Assembly: GCA_020543525.1 (NCBI GenBank)
Contig: JAHYIO010000003.1
Coordinates: forward strand, 3,410,001-3,474,000
DNA length: 64,000 nt
Origin: Coriolopsis trogii
Lineage: Eukaryota > Basidiomycota > Agaricomycetes > Polyporales > Polyporaceae
Direction of reading: 5' to 3'
The notes under the pieces were generated by a model. That model was not told the DNA's origin and did no database searches. It worked only from the letters and a program-made list of their open reading frames with translations. The translations under genes were made by a program, and so were the position numbers. Numbering within the stretch: position 1 is the stretch's first letter; every line of letters starts with the position of its first letter. Of this stretch, positions 1 to 10,802 are shown one piece after another.

Positions 1-1384
1 TGAAGAGCTCCTCGATCTCTCTGACACCCCCGAACGGCATCTTGAAATTGAACCGCTCCACTCCTGATACGTATGCGCCAACGAAGACTTGGGTATTCGG
101 GGCGGTGCCTGCCAAGTCAACAGTGAGGGCGTCGGCAAGCGATAAAGTCTTGAAATTGGGTCCCGGAAGGACGGCGTAGCGAGCGCGCATCGAGACATGT
201 GCCGCTGGCGGGAGACATTCGACCTGCAGGAACCGATTGACAATGTGTGGACGGTCCTCCAACACGACACGGCACAACTTGGGCAGTTCGAACGCGACGG
301 ACTGGACCGGGTCTTGCGGGAGGGAACCGACGAATTCGAGAGTGTGCAACTCAGAGAACCCGTTGAGCGTCCTCACGAGTCCGGCAAGCGAAGTCGCTCT
401 GGAGCAGTCGTGGTCAAAGTGCGAGTCTCTGCCATCATAACAGTTCGTGACGATGAGACGTTCGAGCATCGGTGCTTTCAGGTCTTCTACGAGTAATGCG
501 GCGCTGATCCTGAGGGTGTGGAGACGAGGAAACTCCCGCCCATGTAGAAGCGCCCTGCTGCTTGGCAGAGCAGCGTATGGACACGACACAGTGATTCTCA
601 GCCCCTCGAGCATTGGCATGTTCGTGGCGAGTACATTGGCGAGTTCGTCCAGATGGCACGGTGGGTAGTGATGACGGAAGTCGATAGCCAACGCGGTGAT
701 TCTCGGGATGACATTCTGGGCGGACTGAAGGAGGTGTAAAGAGTGGCACGACAGCTCGAGCGTGATGTGCCTCGGAGCAGTGCGCGCTAGGATTGTCGGG
801 AACATTTGGGACTCGCAGGGGTTACCCATGCGGATGGGGAAGCTGAGCAGATAGGCCCAGAACTCTGTGCTACAGTGAAGAAGCGTGCGCCAGGAATGAC
901 AGATATGAGCAAGTTGTATATCGGTACGGTGGTTGGTGCGAGCAGCCTCGAAAATTTGCAGCAGGAGTTCGTTGGGTAGACGATTCATGAGCACATCACC
1001 ATTGCGCATGCCAACTACTCCCATAGCATTCGCAAATGCGAGGTCTGCATATGATTGGGCCTGGAGTGATTGCTGCCGCGCCTGTTCTGCTCGTTGTCGC
1101 GCCCGTTCTGCTCGTAGTTTCACCTGTTCTGCCAGTTGTTGCATCTGTTCCGCCAGTTGTTGCGCCTGTTCTACCTGCTGCCGGGCCAGTTCTGCTTGTT
1201 GTTGCGCCTGCAATGCCTGCTCCTGGGCTTTTCTGGCAACCATTATCGCGTCCTCTAGCAGCTCCTTCAAAGGCCGAGCACGCGGCTTCGACCTGGAGCC
1301 TTGTTCAGGAGCTTCTGGCGTCGTAGAGATCCTCAAGCTGATTGTCAATAACTCCGACACGATCACATTCAAATTCGCAAACAT
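1..1384 (-). CDS. F-box protein with N-terminal coiled coil, 3' end off the window
   Basis: Reading the minus strand from an ATG at 1384 gives one open frame to base 1 (about 461 residues) with no stop. Residues 1-45 are a Ser/Pro/Arg-rich leader. Residues 48-110 are a Gln/Ala/Glu/Arg-rich segment of heptad character, a likely coiled coil built from degenerate repeats. An F-box follows at about residues 137-185 (LPNELLLQIFEAAR, then CHSWR and TEFW), then a variable domain of leucine-rich character. The family role is substrate adaptor of an SCF ubiquitin ligase, the F-box binding Skp1; the substrate is unknown. It is a close paralogue of the next gene: the C-terminal part carries the shared DLAGTAPNTQ and AYVSGVER blocks. 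An intron-like GTGAG donor lies just upstream of the ATG, so an extra 5' exon is possible. The F-box call is firm; the start is fair. Confidence 0.75.
   Translation of the reverse strand, partial: MFANLNVIVSELLTISLRISTTPEAPEQGSRSKPRARPLKELLEDAIMVARKAQEQALQAQQQAELARQQVEQAQQLAEQMQQLAEQVKLRAERARQRAEQARQQSLQAQSYADLAFANAMGVVGMRNGDVLMNRLPNELLLQIFEAARTNHRTDIQLAHICHSWRTLLHCSTEFWAYLLSFPIRMGNPCESQMFPTILARTAPRHITLELSCHSLHLLQSAQNVIPRITALAIDFRHHYPPCHLDELANVLATNMPMLEGLRITVSCPYAALPSSRALLHGREFPRLHTLRISAALLVEDLKAPMLERLIVTNCYDGRDSHFDHDCSRATSLAGLVRTLNGFSELHTLEFVGSLPQDPVQSVAFELPKLCRVVLEDRPHIVNRFLQVECLPPAAHVSMRARYAVLPGPNFKTLSLADALTVDLAGTAPNTQVFVGAYVSGVERFNFKMPFGGVREIEELF
1072..1243 (-). repeat. Degenerate repeats encoding Gln/Ala/Glu coiled coil
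   Basis: Imperfect tandem units of about 15-24 bp (plus-strand core CCTGTTCTGC with variants of GTTGTTGC) encode alternating Gln, Ala, Glu and Arg in the F-box gene above. The neighbouring paralogue at 1854-3581 has the same kind of segment with a different, less repetitive nucleotide sequence. Slippage at such units would lengthen or shorten the coiled coil. Confidence 0.6.
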
Positions 1385-1853
1385 GCATGTCTCACCTTGC
1401 ATGATCAGGAGCGCTGTCGGAGATAGACAGTGAGGAGGTAGACATCATGGCGCGAAACAAGATGTCAGATCTGCAGTGGGTTGGTTCGACGCGAACGAGT
1501 CAATGACGTGTTGGGCACGTGGCACATCCCGACAAGGTATGTCAAGCGCCCGATGTGAGCCCACCACCTTGTCAGTGATCCCCCCGGTTCAATCTCTCTG
1601 TGTGCAAACTAGCTTTGTTTCTCATGCAGCATCATATTGGCAGTACAATCATTCTCCTTTACATAGTATCCGAACTTGAAAGGAAGCGGAGTCGTAGTCA
1701 TTCCATCGTAACTTCAGCTTCAAGCCACTCATCAAACTCTCGGGCTTCGTACACCCCTAGCCTACAGTCGGACCCACCATTACCCGAGAAACTCCGTACA
1801 ATTAGCTTGGCTGTCAATCCGGACGACAGCACGATGCCGGAGAACCCGGACGA
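1385..1853. other. Intergenic, promoter of the leftmost F-box gene
   Basis: It lies between the 3' end of the second F-box gene and the ATG of the first. I see no gene, RNA or repeat; it must hold the promoter of the gene at 1-1384 and the terminator of the gene at 1854-3581. Confidence 0.5.
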
Positions 1854-3581
1854 TTAAACTTCTGAAAGCACCACAAACGAATCAGCCGAGCGTCTCAGAA
1901 AGCGCAAGGGCTACTTACGGGACGGCAGCCCCTCACCTCCGAGGACGAATTCGTCGACGAAAGACTTGAGCTTTGCCTCAACGTCAGGTCCGACGTTCTG
2001 AGCGATCGCAGATGGTGCCCAGTCATCGAGGCCCATGCGACGGAGTCGCAAACGCTTCAAACGCAATCCGCGCGACGCGCGAGCCTCGAGCGCGAGCACA
2101 ATCGCCTCGACGTCCTTTGGCGCAAACGAGGAGACGTCCAGCTCCAGCAGTTCCGGCAGTAGCTCAGCATGCGACGCGAGCGTTGCGAACAGCGTCCGAC
2201 AGGTGAGCATGCTGAGCTTCAAGAAGGTGAGTCTCGGGAAGGTCTCCAGGACCGCTGTCCACTGCGTCAGCCGAGTGCAGGGATGGACGGATAGTTCGAG
2301 TCGTGTCACTCTCTTCGCTCGGATAAATGCAGGAGGGATGCTGCTGAAGAGCTGCTCGACTCCTTTGTTGAACGTGCAGGGTATCGTGAGATTGAGACGC
2401 TCAACGCCTGAAACGTATGCGCGAACGATAGCCTGAGTGTTCGGTGCAGTTCCTGCCAGGTCGAGCACAACGTTGTCGGCAAGCTGGATGACTTCGAGGT
2501 CATACACTGGTAAAACGTTGAAATCGGCGTGGACTGCGACAAGTACAGATGGAGGGAAGGCGAGCCGGAGGAATACGTATGCGGATAACGGGGAATCGTA
2601 CACCTCGATCCTGCGCATAGTGAGACCATTCGGCGCGACGAACCCCGCAAGATCTAGCGGGAGAGTACCCTTGAGCTCCAGGGTATGGAGCTTGGGGAAA
2701 CCCTTGAGCACTTGCATTACTCCGTTAAGAGAAGTCGGCCTGGAGCAGGCATGATCGAAGTTTTGGGCATGATCGTAGCAATTAGTGAGAACAATATGCT
2801 CGAGCGCTGGAGCCTTGATGCCGTTGAAGGAGAAGGAGCCATTGATTTGTAGAATGCGAAGGCGGGGGAATTCTACTGCAGGTAGAGTTTTGCCGTCCTG
2901 CTCTTGAGCATACGAACACGACATCGTAACACCGAGCACCTCGAGCATCCTGGTGTTCGCAGCAAGGACATCGTAGAAGTCGTCCAACTGGAATGGAAGG
3001 CCATCATGGGGAAAAAAGATATTCAAAGTGGCGATGCGTGTTACATCTTTCAAGATCGGTCGGAAGAGATGTAGAGTGTGACAAGTCAAGTGGAGTTTGA
3101 TTGGTCTTGGCGCAGAACGGGCTAGGAAAAGCGGAATCATTTGCTCCTCACAAGGATTGCCCGGGCGAATAGGAAGGCATAGGAGGTGGGTCCAGAACTC
3201 CGTGGTACCATAGAGAAGCGAACGCCACAGATGACAGACGTGCATAAGTCGGATATCGGCGCGGAGGTTGGTGCGAGCAGCCTTGAGGATTTCGAGCAGG
3301 AGTTCGTGGGGTATACGACCAATGAAGACTTGTCCGTTGCGCATTGCAGTTACAGCGCGGGCATACGCAATCGCGAGATCTGCTTGCTGTCGTAGCTGCG
3401 CCGCTTCATGGCGGGCCCATTGTGCGTATTGTTGCGCGTTCTCCGCTCGCATCTGAGCTTCCTCTGCTGTTCTCAGGGCCTGTTGAGCCGCATATCTAGC
3501 CTCCTCTACTGTCCTACTAAGGTATGGCGGTCGCGACATCGGGCTGCAGTCTTGCCCATGCTGAAGGGCTCCTGATGGCAT
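1854..3581 (-). CDS. F-box protein with N-terminal coiled coil
   Basis: This is a nearly intronless F-box gene of about 555 residues, a paralogue of the gene at 1-1384. After a short Ser/Pro leader there is an Ala/Glu/Gln/Arg coiled coil (about residues 25-75), then an F-box (IPHELLLEILKAAR, MHVCHLWRSLL, TEFWTHLL at about 90-140), then a leucine-rich variable region. It probably acts as a Skp1-binding substrate adaptor. I chose the ATG at 3581 because the longer frame opens with TTG; an ATG at 3539 is also possible. The single open frame stops at 1911, but a perfect GTAAGT donor (1913-1918) overlaps that stop. Joining to a TTTCAG acceptor ending at 1862 removes a 57 nt intron and moves the stop to 1854, changing only the last residues. 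Which end is used is undecided. Confidence 0.8.
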
Positions 3582-4182
3582 CGTCGAATGGCTGCTGCCA
3601 GTAGTCAACGAATGCGAAAGTCATGGACGGACACTGCACCACCGATGAAAGTTCTAGACTCACTCTGTAGCTTCAGGGAACGCGACTTCCACATACTGCG
3701 GCGGAGTAGACATGGCGGTACGAGCCTGCGTGGATGCAAGCTCAACGAAAGTACAAAGGGAACGATGCTAGGCAACGTCACCATGACCGGCACGTGGCCA
3801 CTCCGTCTTTGGTACCTTAAGCGCTATGTAGTATGCTTGATGGGATCGCTCAGCATCCACTTACCTTGCCGTCAATCAACATGCACATCCCATAATCCTG
3901 AATCGCCTCCTGAAACCTACAGGCACCTTGCAAAACGTCACGATTGAGCTTGTCTCTGACTTTTCCCTCCGAGCGGAAGGGTCTGGAGGAGCCGCTTTAG
4001 CTTTCTTGGCCGCTTCGCAACTAGCGAAACACCCTCTGAACGCTCATTGGAAACAGATATCATAACCGCATATGAGTAACCCGTCAACCGTCTGACGATA
4101 GGGTCGACGAACACATATTGCATGACTGTAACTGGAAAGAATGAGCCGAACAGTGCACGCCTGCTCCAAGTCGAAGCTAAGA
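3582..4182. other. Intergenic, nothing recognised
   Basis: About 600 bases between the F-box gene start and the 3' end of the first P450. No coding similarity, RNA or repeat seen on either strand; it should hold the F-box promoter and P450 terminator. Confidence 0.5.
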
Positions 4183-6461
4183 TCAAGCCTTCAGCTTCAC
4201 GACTTTGAGAACCATCTCCGGCTTCGTGCTCTCCTCCCCCATAGTCGGGTATGCTATCCCCGAGAAATTCCACGCGATCGGCTTGTCCGTCATCTCGAAC
4301 GAGAATGTCGCTAAGAGAACCGACAGCACGACCTCTGTCAGGAGTCAATGTCAGTCACCGGAGGATAGAGAATACACCCTTGCTCACTCATCTCCAGCTG
4401 CGAGAACTTGAACCCGCTGCGCCAGCTGAGGTCAGCACTTCGATGTACGCGCGCTGGATGATATCGAACTCACATGCACGAACGGACGCCTCCAGAGAAC
4501 GACATCCTGTCCAGCGCGTCACGTAAGCATGAACAGAGCAGGCTGTGGGATACACAACGAGGACGTGAGCCTACTCACAGATTCGAGTAGACGCCAGGAA
4601 CTCTTGCGTCATCCAATGCCGGAGGAGGCGGTTCGAGCCAACGCTCAGGGCGCCACTCGGAGGCGTCTTCTCCCCATAAGGCTTTGTTGAGGTTGCTAGC
4701 CTGAAGATTCAGCATGATGACGGTGCCTTTCGGAACGAATATCTCGGATAACAGGGAACCGTCTTTCCCTCTGATGGGAGAGGAGACAGGGAAAACAGTA
4801 TCTTTCGTGGGCCTAGACGACGTTGTTATTGAGCCGTAACTCCGGACGATAGAGTGAATGGATATCAAGCATACCTTCGAAAAATACTAGCAACAGGGCC
4901 ATAAACACGGAGCGTCTCCCGGCAGATGGCATCAAGGTAGGGGAGCTTGACGAGATCGTCGTATGGGATATCCATTGGACTACCCGCACCGCCCTGTGCC
5001 TCTACGATCTCTTCCCGAAGCCTCTGTTGTACGGCAGGGTTCTGCGCAAGGAGATGGAGTATACGCGAGAGCGCATTCGAAGTGGTGTCCATCCCCGCGA
5101 GTATGAACGTCCTGTAATGTCGAGACTTTAGAGGGGTCGAGACTGCGGTTCGACATGCGCTGCCGGAACTCACGACATCTGTGCGATAACCTCCTCATCG
5201 GTCAACTTCTCCGAGTCAGATGCTGCGCTGTTCGCCCTGACTATACGGGTTTGATTTGAGTGCGCAAGCGTAGTCATGCGGTGGAGCCGAGGAGCGACTC
5301 ACGGATAATACTCATGAGATCTTTCCCCTCACCCACGCGGTGAACGAGCTCTTCGTCGCCTTTGCTCAGTGCAGCCTTCTTTTCCGCGATGATGTCACGA
5401 GATCGTCGCGCCATCGTATCAGATATTCCAAGCAAGTCTTGAAGGTCGGGGTTTGGGTAAAGACGACAGAGAGAACGAATGACGCTTTCCGGCAGGAAAT
5501 TCGACAATAACGGCACTATCAAGGAGAGCTGCGGGAGTTGTCCCTCAGCAGGACTACAGTAGAGCAAGTCAGCAAATCGGGCCGGTGGTTCGTAGGATGG
5601 GGTATGCACTTACAAGAACCTCTTGAGTGACTCTCCGTACGCATCGGTTGTGTCGCTATTAAAGTCGTCGAAGGAATAGCCGAGACCAGCTTGTCCAAGC
5701 ATCTCGAGTGTCGTGCGCGCCATCCATCCATTTATGTCCATCTCTCCCGGATTGTCACCCAGTCGATCACCCATTGCCTTCACAAGCTGGTGTGACGAGT
5801 CAGACAGAATGGAGGAACCATCAAATTGATGAACGAACGCGGTGTGCAATATCATAGAAAATGTGTGTCATATTGCGCAGATGAGCCGCCGAGAACACAG
5901 GATTGAGCATTTTGCGCTGTCGACGATGTCGGGGGCCGTCCGAGGTAAGGACGCCGGGCCCGAGGAACATCATCAAGTCACTACATGAATATTGGTCAGC
6001 AGTGTGAATCCGAATACGCGAGCGGACTCACTGAGTTTCCGTCAGATGCTTTGGGTAGATTTCAACGTCCTTGATGAGAATACTGTGTAGTGCTTTCGGA
6101 TCGTACACATGAAGCATCGTTCCCTGTATTCTTTATTTGTCAGCGCGGCTGAAAGATTGGACGATATTTACTCACTCCGCAGACGGCGGCCAGTTTCGAT
6201 ACCGGTCCGTATGCCTCCGCGAGGTTGCGCCAGAAGTTCCAGCTTTGTCGCTCCGAAAACATTGGAAGATGACCTTGGGAACTAGTCTTCAGGGTGAATG
6301 CATGCCAGACACTGACAGTAGCGCATACCATGGAGGAACGAGGTTGAGGGCGGTCCTGGGATGTTGTCTAGAGGCGACCGCTGACTGTAGCGACGAAGAA
6401 GTGCCCATAGAACTAACGCGATACTCGAGAGCCAAACTGTGCTTTCTGTGATCACAGCCAT
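4183..6461 (-). CDS. Cytochrome P450 monooxygenase
   Basis: A multi-exon, ER-anchored class II P450 that oxidises a small organic substrate using electrons from P450 reductase. The ATG at 6461 starts a hydrophobic N-terminal anchor followed by Arg/Ser and the proline hinge DNIPGPPS. Recognised in order: a C-helix region with RHRRQRKMLNP; the I-helix AGMDTTSN (oxygen activation, near 5095); the K-helix ExxR as ETLR (near 4905); the PERW block (near 4640); and the haem-binding motif FSGGVRSCIG, whose Cys is the thiolate ligand. This last motif appears only after splicing an intron between about 4437 and 4485. The C-terminus YPTMGEEST ends at a stop at 4183. At least ten exons. It is paralogous along its length to the P450 at 34372-36690 and to the relic at 7271. 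The CYP family and substrate cannot be told from the sequence alone. Confidence 0.88.
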
Positions 6462-6541
6462 AGCGATAACGAGATGGCGTCCGCGTCAGTAACGTAGTGG
6501 AAGGACAGATCCAACCCTTGAGTGTGCGTTCCGGACTGGGG

Positions 6542-6549
6542 CTTATATA
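6542..6549 (-). promoter_or_regulatory. TATA box of first P450
   Basis: TATATAAG on the minus strand, about 80 bases upstream of the P450 ATG at 6461, a normal distance for a fungal TATA element with a short leader. Confidence 0.55.
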
Positions 6550-7270
6550 TAGCCATTCTGCAGGCGCCAAGAACTATCGAACTGACATCGAAGTTGCGTG
6601 CGTGTCCAGGCGGCAGAAGCGAGACTTTGACGAGTGCGCATTACGCCGATCGTGGGCACGCTGCGATATGGCGGCTCGCCTCCTCAGGCGCATTGTCTCC
6701 CCACGGACTGGCGTGACTGGCTCCATCTTCCTGATCTCCGACTGTGTCCCGTAGGACATGCGAAACCAGCGAAGGCAATGAGGTCGGTTGTGCAGTTGTA
6801 TTTTAGCCTGCTCATGTGTGTGTGAAAAGGTTCACCCAACGATGGGGCGCCGAGATCGGTAAGACAAGAATCCCAGCCAAGAATATGACGTACCAGCACG
6901 AACTCAAGACGCCACGAATGGTCCAACTTGAACAAAAAAGCGGGCGCGTACGCGAGAGACCCCAGTATCTTCTCGGATCGGACTCCGATATGCGCGATTC
7001 GTAGCAGATTACTTTTTTCCGCGTCGGAGTCGCTGAGCATGCAGCGAGAGCTCCCTGAACGAAGGACATCGACGTAACAACACCGAGAATTAAGGCACTG
7101 GAGCTGTACGAGCCTAGCTAGATATTGTTAGGAGGTCTGCGTAAGCCTAGGTAGCATCAGGGTACGCGCGATCAGTCTTTGAGACTACCTATACATTCGC
7201 TCCTGAGAAGTCAGACTGCCTGACAGCTTTCTCCCTAGAGATTCGGAGACTCACCTGATTACAATCACAA
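6550..7270. other. Intergenic, nothing recognised
   Basis: Upstream region of the P450. Several short open frames run in both directions, but none has a recognisable domain or a coherent splice pattern. Confidence 0.45.
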
Positions 7271-7372
7271 CAATACACGTATCGTGTTCTCTTCTCCCAT
7301 AGTAGGATACACGACCGCGGAAGCGTTCCATGCGATGCATCCCTCGTCAGCCGCGACGCTGAGGTCGTGAAA
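7271..7372 (-). pseudogene. C-terminal relic of a third cytochrome P450
   Basis: About 100 bases on the minus strand encode a decayed copy of the last exon of the two P450s in this window: an AWN-like block, then YPTMGEE, then divergence and a stop. The match to the gene at 34372 is visible at the nucleotide level (a shared stretch around CTCTTC-CCCATAGT-GGATAC). No haem motif, I-helix or N-terminus was found upstream in 7373-8600, so only the tail survives. It shows that P450 copies have been gained and lost here. Confidence 0.6.
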
Positions 7373-8645
7373 GATTGACGGCAGGAGTCGTGTCTAGCAA
7401 ATGGACAATATGCCTATGAAACCCAGCGTCAGCCTGAGCTACATGCGCTCGATCCGAATGCTAACCCACATCAAAGCATACAGCGCTGCATCCATTCGAG
7501 GATGGAGTAGCAAACGGCGCGTTGACGAAAAACGCAAGCATGGAGATGACGCCCAACGAACACCATGAGATGTTAGATGCTCATTACTCTCACTTTTGGA
7601 ACCGTCAGGAGGTTATCCGATCAGGATGATTCAACGGGTAGTTCGCGCGCATAGTACCACATCAAGATCATCACGTCTTGACGCCTTCGAAGGAAGTTTG
7701 AGGGTCAACCGCATGTGCGGAAAGCATGTACGGTTCTCGGAACTCTTGGGACTGCCGAGTCGCTCCTTGTAAACCAATAGCAGGACTCACCGGTCGGCGC
7801 ATTGTAGGTGCTGCACACACTGAGCATGTCGATGATGGCGACGCACCTCTTTGCAATGCGACCCTTCCCTGCAAGACCTCCGGATCGAATGTATGCGCGC
7901 AGAGCCAGGAGTACGACTCCAATCCTGCCTCATGTATGACCTGACAACAGCTTGAAGTTGGTAGAATCTTCGTGAATATGTAAGACGTAGTGTGAGACAA
8001 GCACGTCACGAACGGTGGAGGATGGATCGAAGTGGTGGTGGTGCATGTCGAAAGCCCACTGTGCTCAACAACTTCAAGATTTGGCTCGATGCAACCTAGC
8101 GTCTATCTAATCACGACTTACGGTAGAGACACGCCTCTCGACCGTCGATGTTCGTAGGCCACATGTGTGTCAAGCACAAAATCCTGCAGGCCTGAGCAAT
8201 CGTATACAGGAACATACAATCATTACTAAAATTCACCACACTTCGCAGCACGGCGCGAATGACAAAGGCAAAAACCGACACCAGACAAGGGCGCGGGGAG
8301 AAAATATAAGTCCATTCAGCATGACAGCACCAGACGCGACGCACGGATGGACGGAGCACGATTGACACGGTGAGGAGGCAATAGGTTGGGAGAACGCAAT
8401 GGGGATAAATGGGAGCACGGGTATGCAGAACCGACGACTATGACAACATGGTAATAGCTACAGAGATGCATGGGGAGGAGAGTATAGTACACGCTGTTTC
8501 CTTCCAGTCTAACGTCAGTAATAGCGTAATACACAACATCGGCGAACGAACGTAAGGTAGAGTGTGAGAGAGGGACATAGGAGAATGTCAGCAACGACAG
8601 TGGCCGTCAGATGACTGTACAACGCACCAAAGAGCAAGAAGGTCA
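7373..8645. other. Intergenic, nothing recognised
   Basis: About 1.27 kb downstream of the orphan gene and upstream of the P450 relic. Only short shadow frames. If the relic once had more exons they should lie here, but I could not recognise any. Confidence 0.45.
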
Positions 8646-10802
8646 TCACATCTCCATGTCATCATCCTCGTCCAAATCCCCATCCACAGAAAGAAACAGA
8701 TCCTCAGCAGAAACCGAACGATGGAGGTAAGACGGTCGCCTCGAGAGCATCTCCTGCTTGGTCTCCAGCGGACGACTGCGATCGTGTCGCTTGAGGAGCA
8801 TGTGCGCCACGAGATGTGCGATACTTCGCGTCCAGCCTTTGCCGCTCACGAGCGGAAGGTCTTCCATGGGAGACATCCCAGGGTGCATCTTGAACTCGAG
8901 CAGGGCACCGATCTCCTTGCTGCGCTGCTTCTGCAGCTTGCGGTGGCGTCGAGCCTCCGCACGCTGGTCCATGAGCGAGTGCAGCTCACGCTTCCGAGCC
9001 CGCTTCTCGCAGACGTCTATCTCAGACGACATGACGGCGTCCTCACCGGGATCCGAATCCGTGCCGGACTGGGAATCGGTGTGAGAGGGTGGGAGTAGCG
9101 TGGTGGCGAGAGCAGTGATGCGCTCGTTGATCTCGGCCTCCGCAAGTCGGGCAGCACGTTCTCGTAGCAGCGCAGTTTTCCGCAATGCACGGAGTTGGAG
9201 GAATTCGTCAACCTCGACATTCGCTGACTCAGAGTCGAGCTGGACGTCGAGGAAGCCGAAGTCGTCCTCGTCGGGAGAAGGCGAACGCGCTAGTGGAGGG
9301 TCTGAGACCGGTTGAAGTAAGAGACAAAGACCAGCCTGAGGCTCGGGAGCGCCACAAAGAAGAGACGGAGAGATCGTGTCTACTTGAGAGACCGACGGGC
9401 CCTCGAACAGAGGCGGAAGCTCTTCGTCTCCTGACTGCGGGAGAGCGCGGTTTGGCGAATGTGGCGAACTTGGCGCTTCGGTCGAGTCTTCCATCTCGAA
9501 GTCCGGGAGGATGAGAGAACCTCTGTGGGGAGAATGGGGGATCGGGGTAAGAAAGACATCGCTATGGGGGAGCGTGGGATCGTCAAGGTCGTTCAGAGGT
9601 CGTCGACGTGGGGATGGAGGTGGTAGCGCAGTACTGTCGTCTTCGTCCTCAGGAGGCATCACAGTGTCGGGATACTCTGTGTCAAGGTCTGCGGATGGAG
9701 AGTGAAGGGGCGCATGGTGGAAAGAAAAGAATGGATGGTGGTCGTCAGGTTGTGGCGTAGGCTGAACGAGAAAGTCGCCACAGAGCAGCTCTGAGGGACT
9801 AGGCGGAAGAAGACCAAGGGATGTTGGAGGAAGTTCTGCAAAATCGAGCGAAAGGCCGCCAGGTTTCGGAGAGGCCGGCGCAAAATCGTCGACAAACGTA
9901 CTGCTCGGACTGGACGTCCAATCCATCTCCGACTCCGAAGACCAAGTATCAGAGTGGTTGTCGTCGTCCGACATGCTGATCGGGGAGACCAGAATGTCTG
10001 ACTGGTGAATGCTCCGACGGTCGCCGGAGGTGCTGGAGGTGAGTTGCAGTGAAGGGAAATCCATGAGGGGAAACCCTTCGTTCATACTCAGTGGGGACTG
10101 AGGACTCCAGACGGCAGTGGGCTCAATCTTGGAGCTTTCGCCATGACAAGAATGCAACGCCCGGTTCCCCTCGCATGGGCCAAACTCCTCGAAGCCAGAG
10201 TCATCACGTACTGGCGGGAACATGGGAACCGCCACGTCGGCCGAGCCATCTTCCAAACCCTCTCCGTACCTCCATGCCTCTACCTGATGCACCCCACTAT
10301 CAAACTCGCTCTCGGATGGGAGATCCTTGAAGCCAACGAGTCCCGTCGGAGGTGGAGAAAGCGGCGCAACATGGCGAGCGCCATTGCGTGGCATGTTCCA
10401 ATCCGAATGTTCTTCGCAGCACAGTGAGCGAGCGTCGTGGAAGAGAGGGACTCCGGCGACTTCGGGCAGGGGGATGTTCGAAGCAAGAGCGGCGTCTGTG
10501 AGCGGTGGAGATGGGTACGGGAGAGCAAGAGCGTGTCGATGACAATCTAGCGGCGGGGTGGACTTGGCACGCAACTCCTGAGGGGAATCGGGGTCGGGTG
10601 GGTAGCTCGATCCAAAAATCGGAGGTTCCGCGAAGTCGCATGAGGGTGGCGAAGATCGCCACGGTAGGAAGGGGGTCTCGATGGGGGAAAGTGGGTGTTG
10701 GAAGGTTGCCGGGGTTGGAAGAGAAAGCTGGCGGTCCGTAGGCGAAGTATGTGCCCCGCACGAAGTCATTATAATGGCGTTGTAGGTAGCCGTCGCTGTC
10801 AT
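8646..10802 (-). CDS. Large Pro/Ser-rich acidic orphan protein
   Basis: An uninterrupted frame of 718 residues from an ATG at 10802; an in-frame ATG 11 codons later is also possible. The first 500 residues are low complexity: Pro/Ser/Asp-rich with many SPxSP and PPSP units and acidic patches, typical of a disordered protein. Residues about 530-670 are different: a charged, helical, Leu/Arg/Glu-rich stretch with RKRELHSLMDQRAEARRHRK, likely a basic coiled coil or nuclear-localisation region, followed by a hydrophobic SIAHLVAHMLL and an acidic tail (DEDDDMEM). No enzyme motif, signal peptide or membrane segment. The pattern would suit a nuclear regulator or scaffold, but that is inference. A GTGAGT...TTTCAG pair just upstream suggests a 5' leader intron. 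I do not recognise the family. Confidence 0.75.
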   Translation of the reverse strand: MTATATYNAIIMTSCGAHTSPTDRQLSLPTPATFQHPLSPIETPFLPWRSSPPSCDFAEPPIFGSSYPPDPDSPQELRAKSTPPLDCHRHALALPYPSPPLTDAALASNIPLPEVAGVPLFHDARSLCCEEHSDWNMPRNGARHVAPLSPPPTGLVGFKDLPSESEFDSGVHQVEAWRYGEGLEDGSADVAVPMFPPVRDDSGFEEFGPCEGNRALHSCHGESSKIEPTAVWSPQSPLSMNEGFPLMDFPSLQLTSSTSGDRRSIHQSDILVSPISMSDDDNHSDTWSSESEMDWTSSPSSTFVDDFAPASPKPGGLSLDFAELPPTSLGLLPPSPSELLCGDFLVQPTPQPDDHHPFFSFHHAPLHSPSADLDTEYPDTVMPPEDEDDSTALPPPSPRRRPLNDLDDPTLPHSDVFLTPIPHSPHRGSLILPDFEMEDSTEAPSSPHSPNRALPQSGDEELPPLFEGPSVSQVDTISPSLLCGAPEPQAGLCLLLQPVSDPPLARSPSPDEDDFGFLDVQLDSESANVEVDEFLQLRALRKTALLRERAARLAEAEINERITALATTLLPPSHTDSQSGTDSDPGEDAVMSSEIDVCEKRARKRELHSLMDQRAEARRHRKLQKQRSKEIGALLEFKMHPGMSPMEDLPLVSGKGWTRSIAHLVAHMLLKRHDRSRPLETKQEMLSRRPSYLHRSVSAEDLFLSVDGDLDEDDDMEM

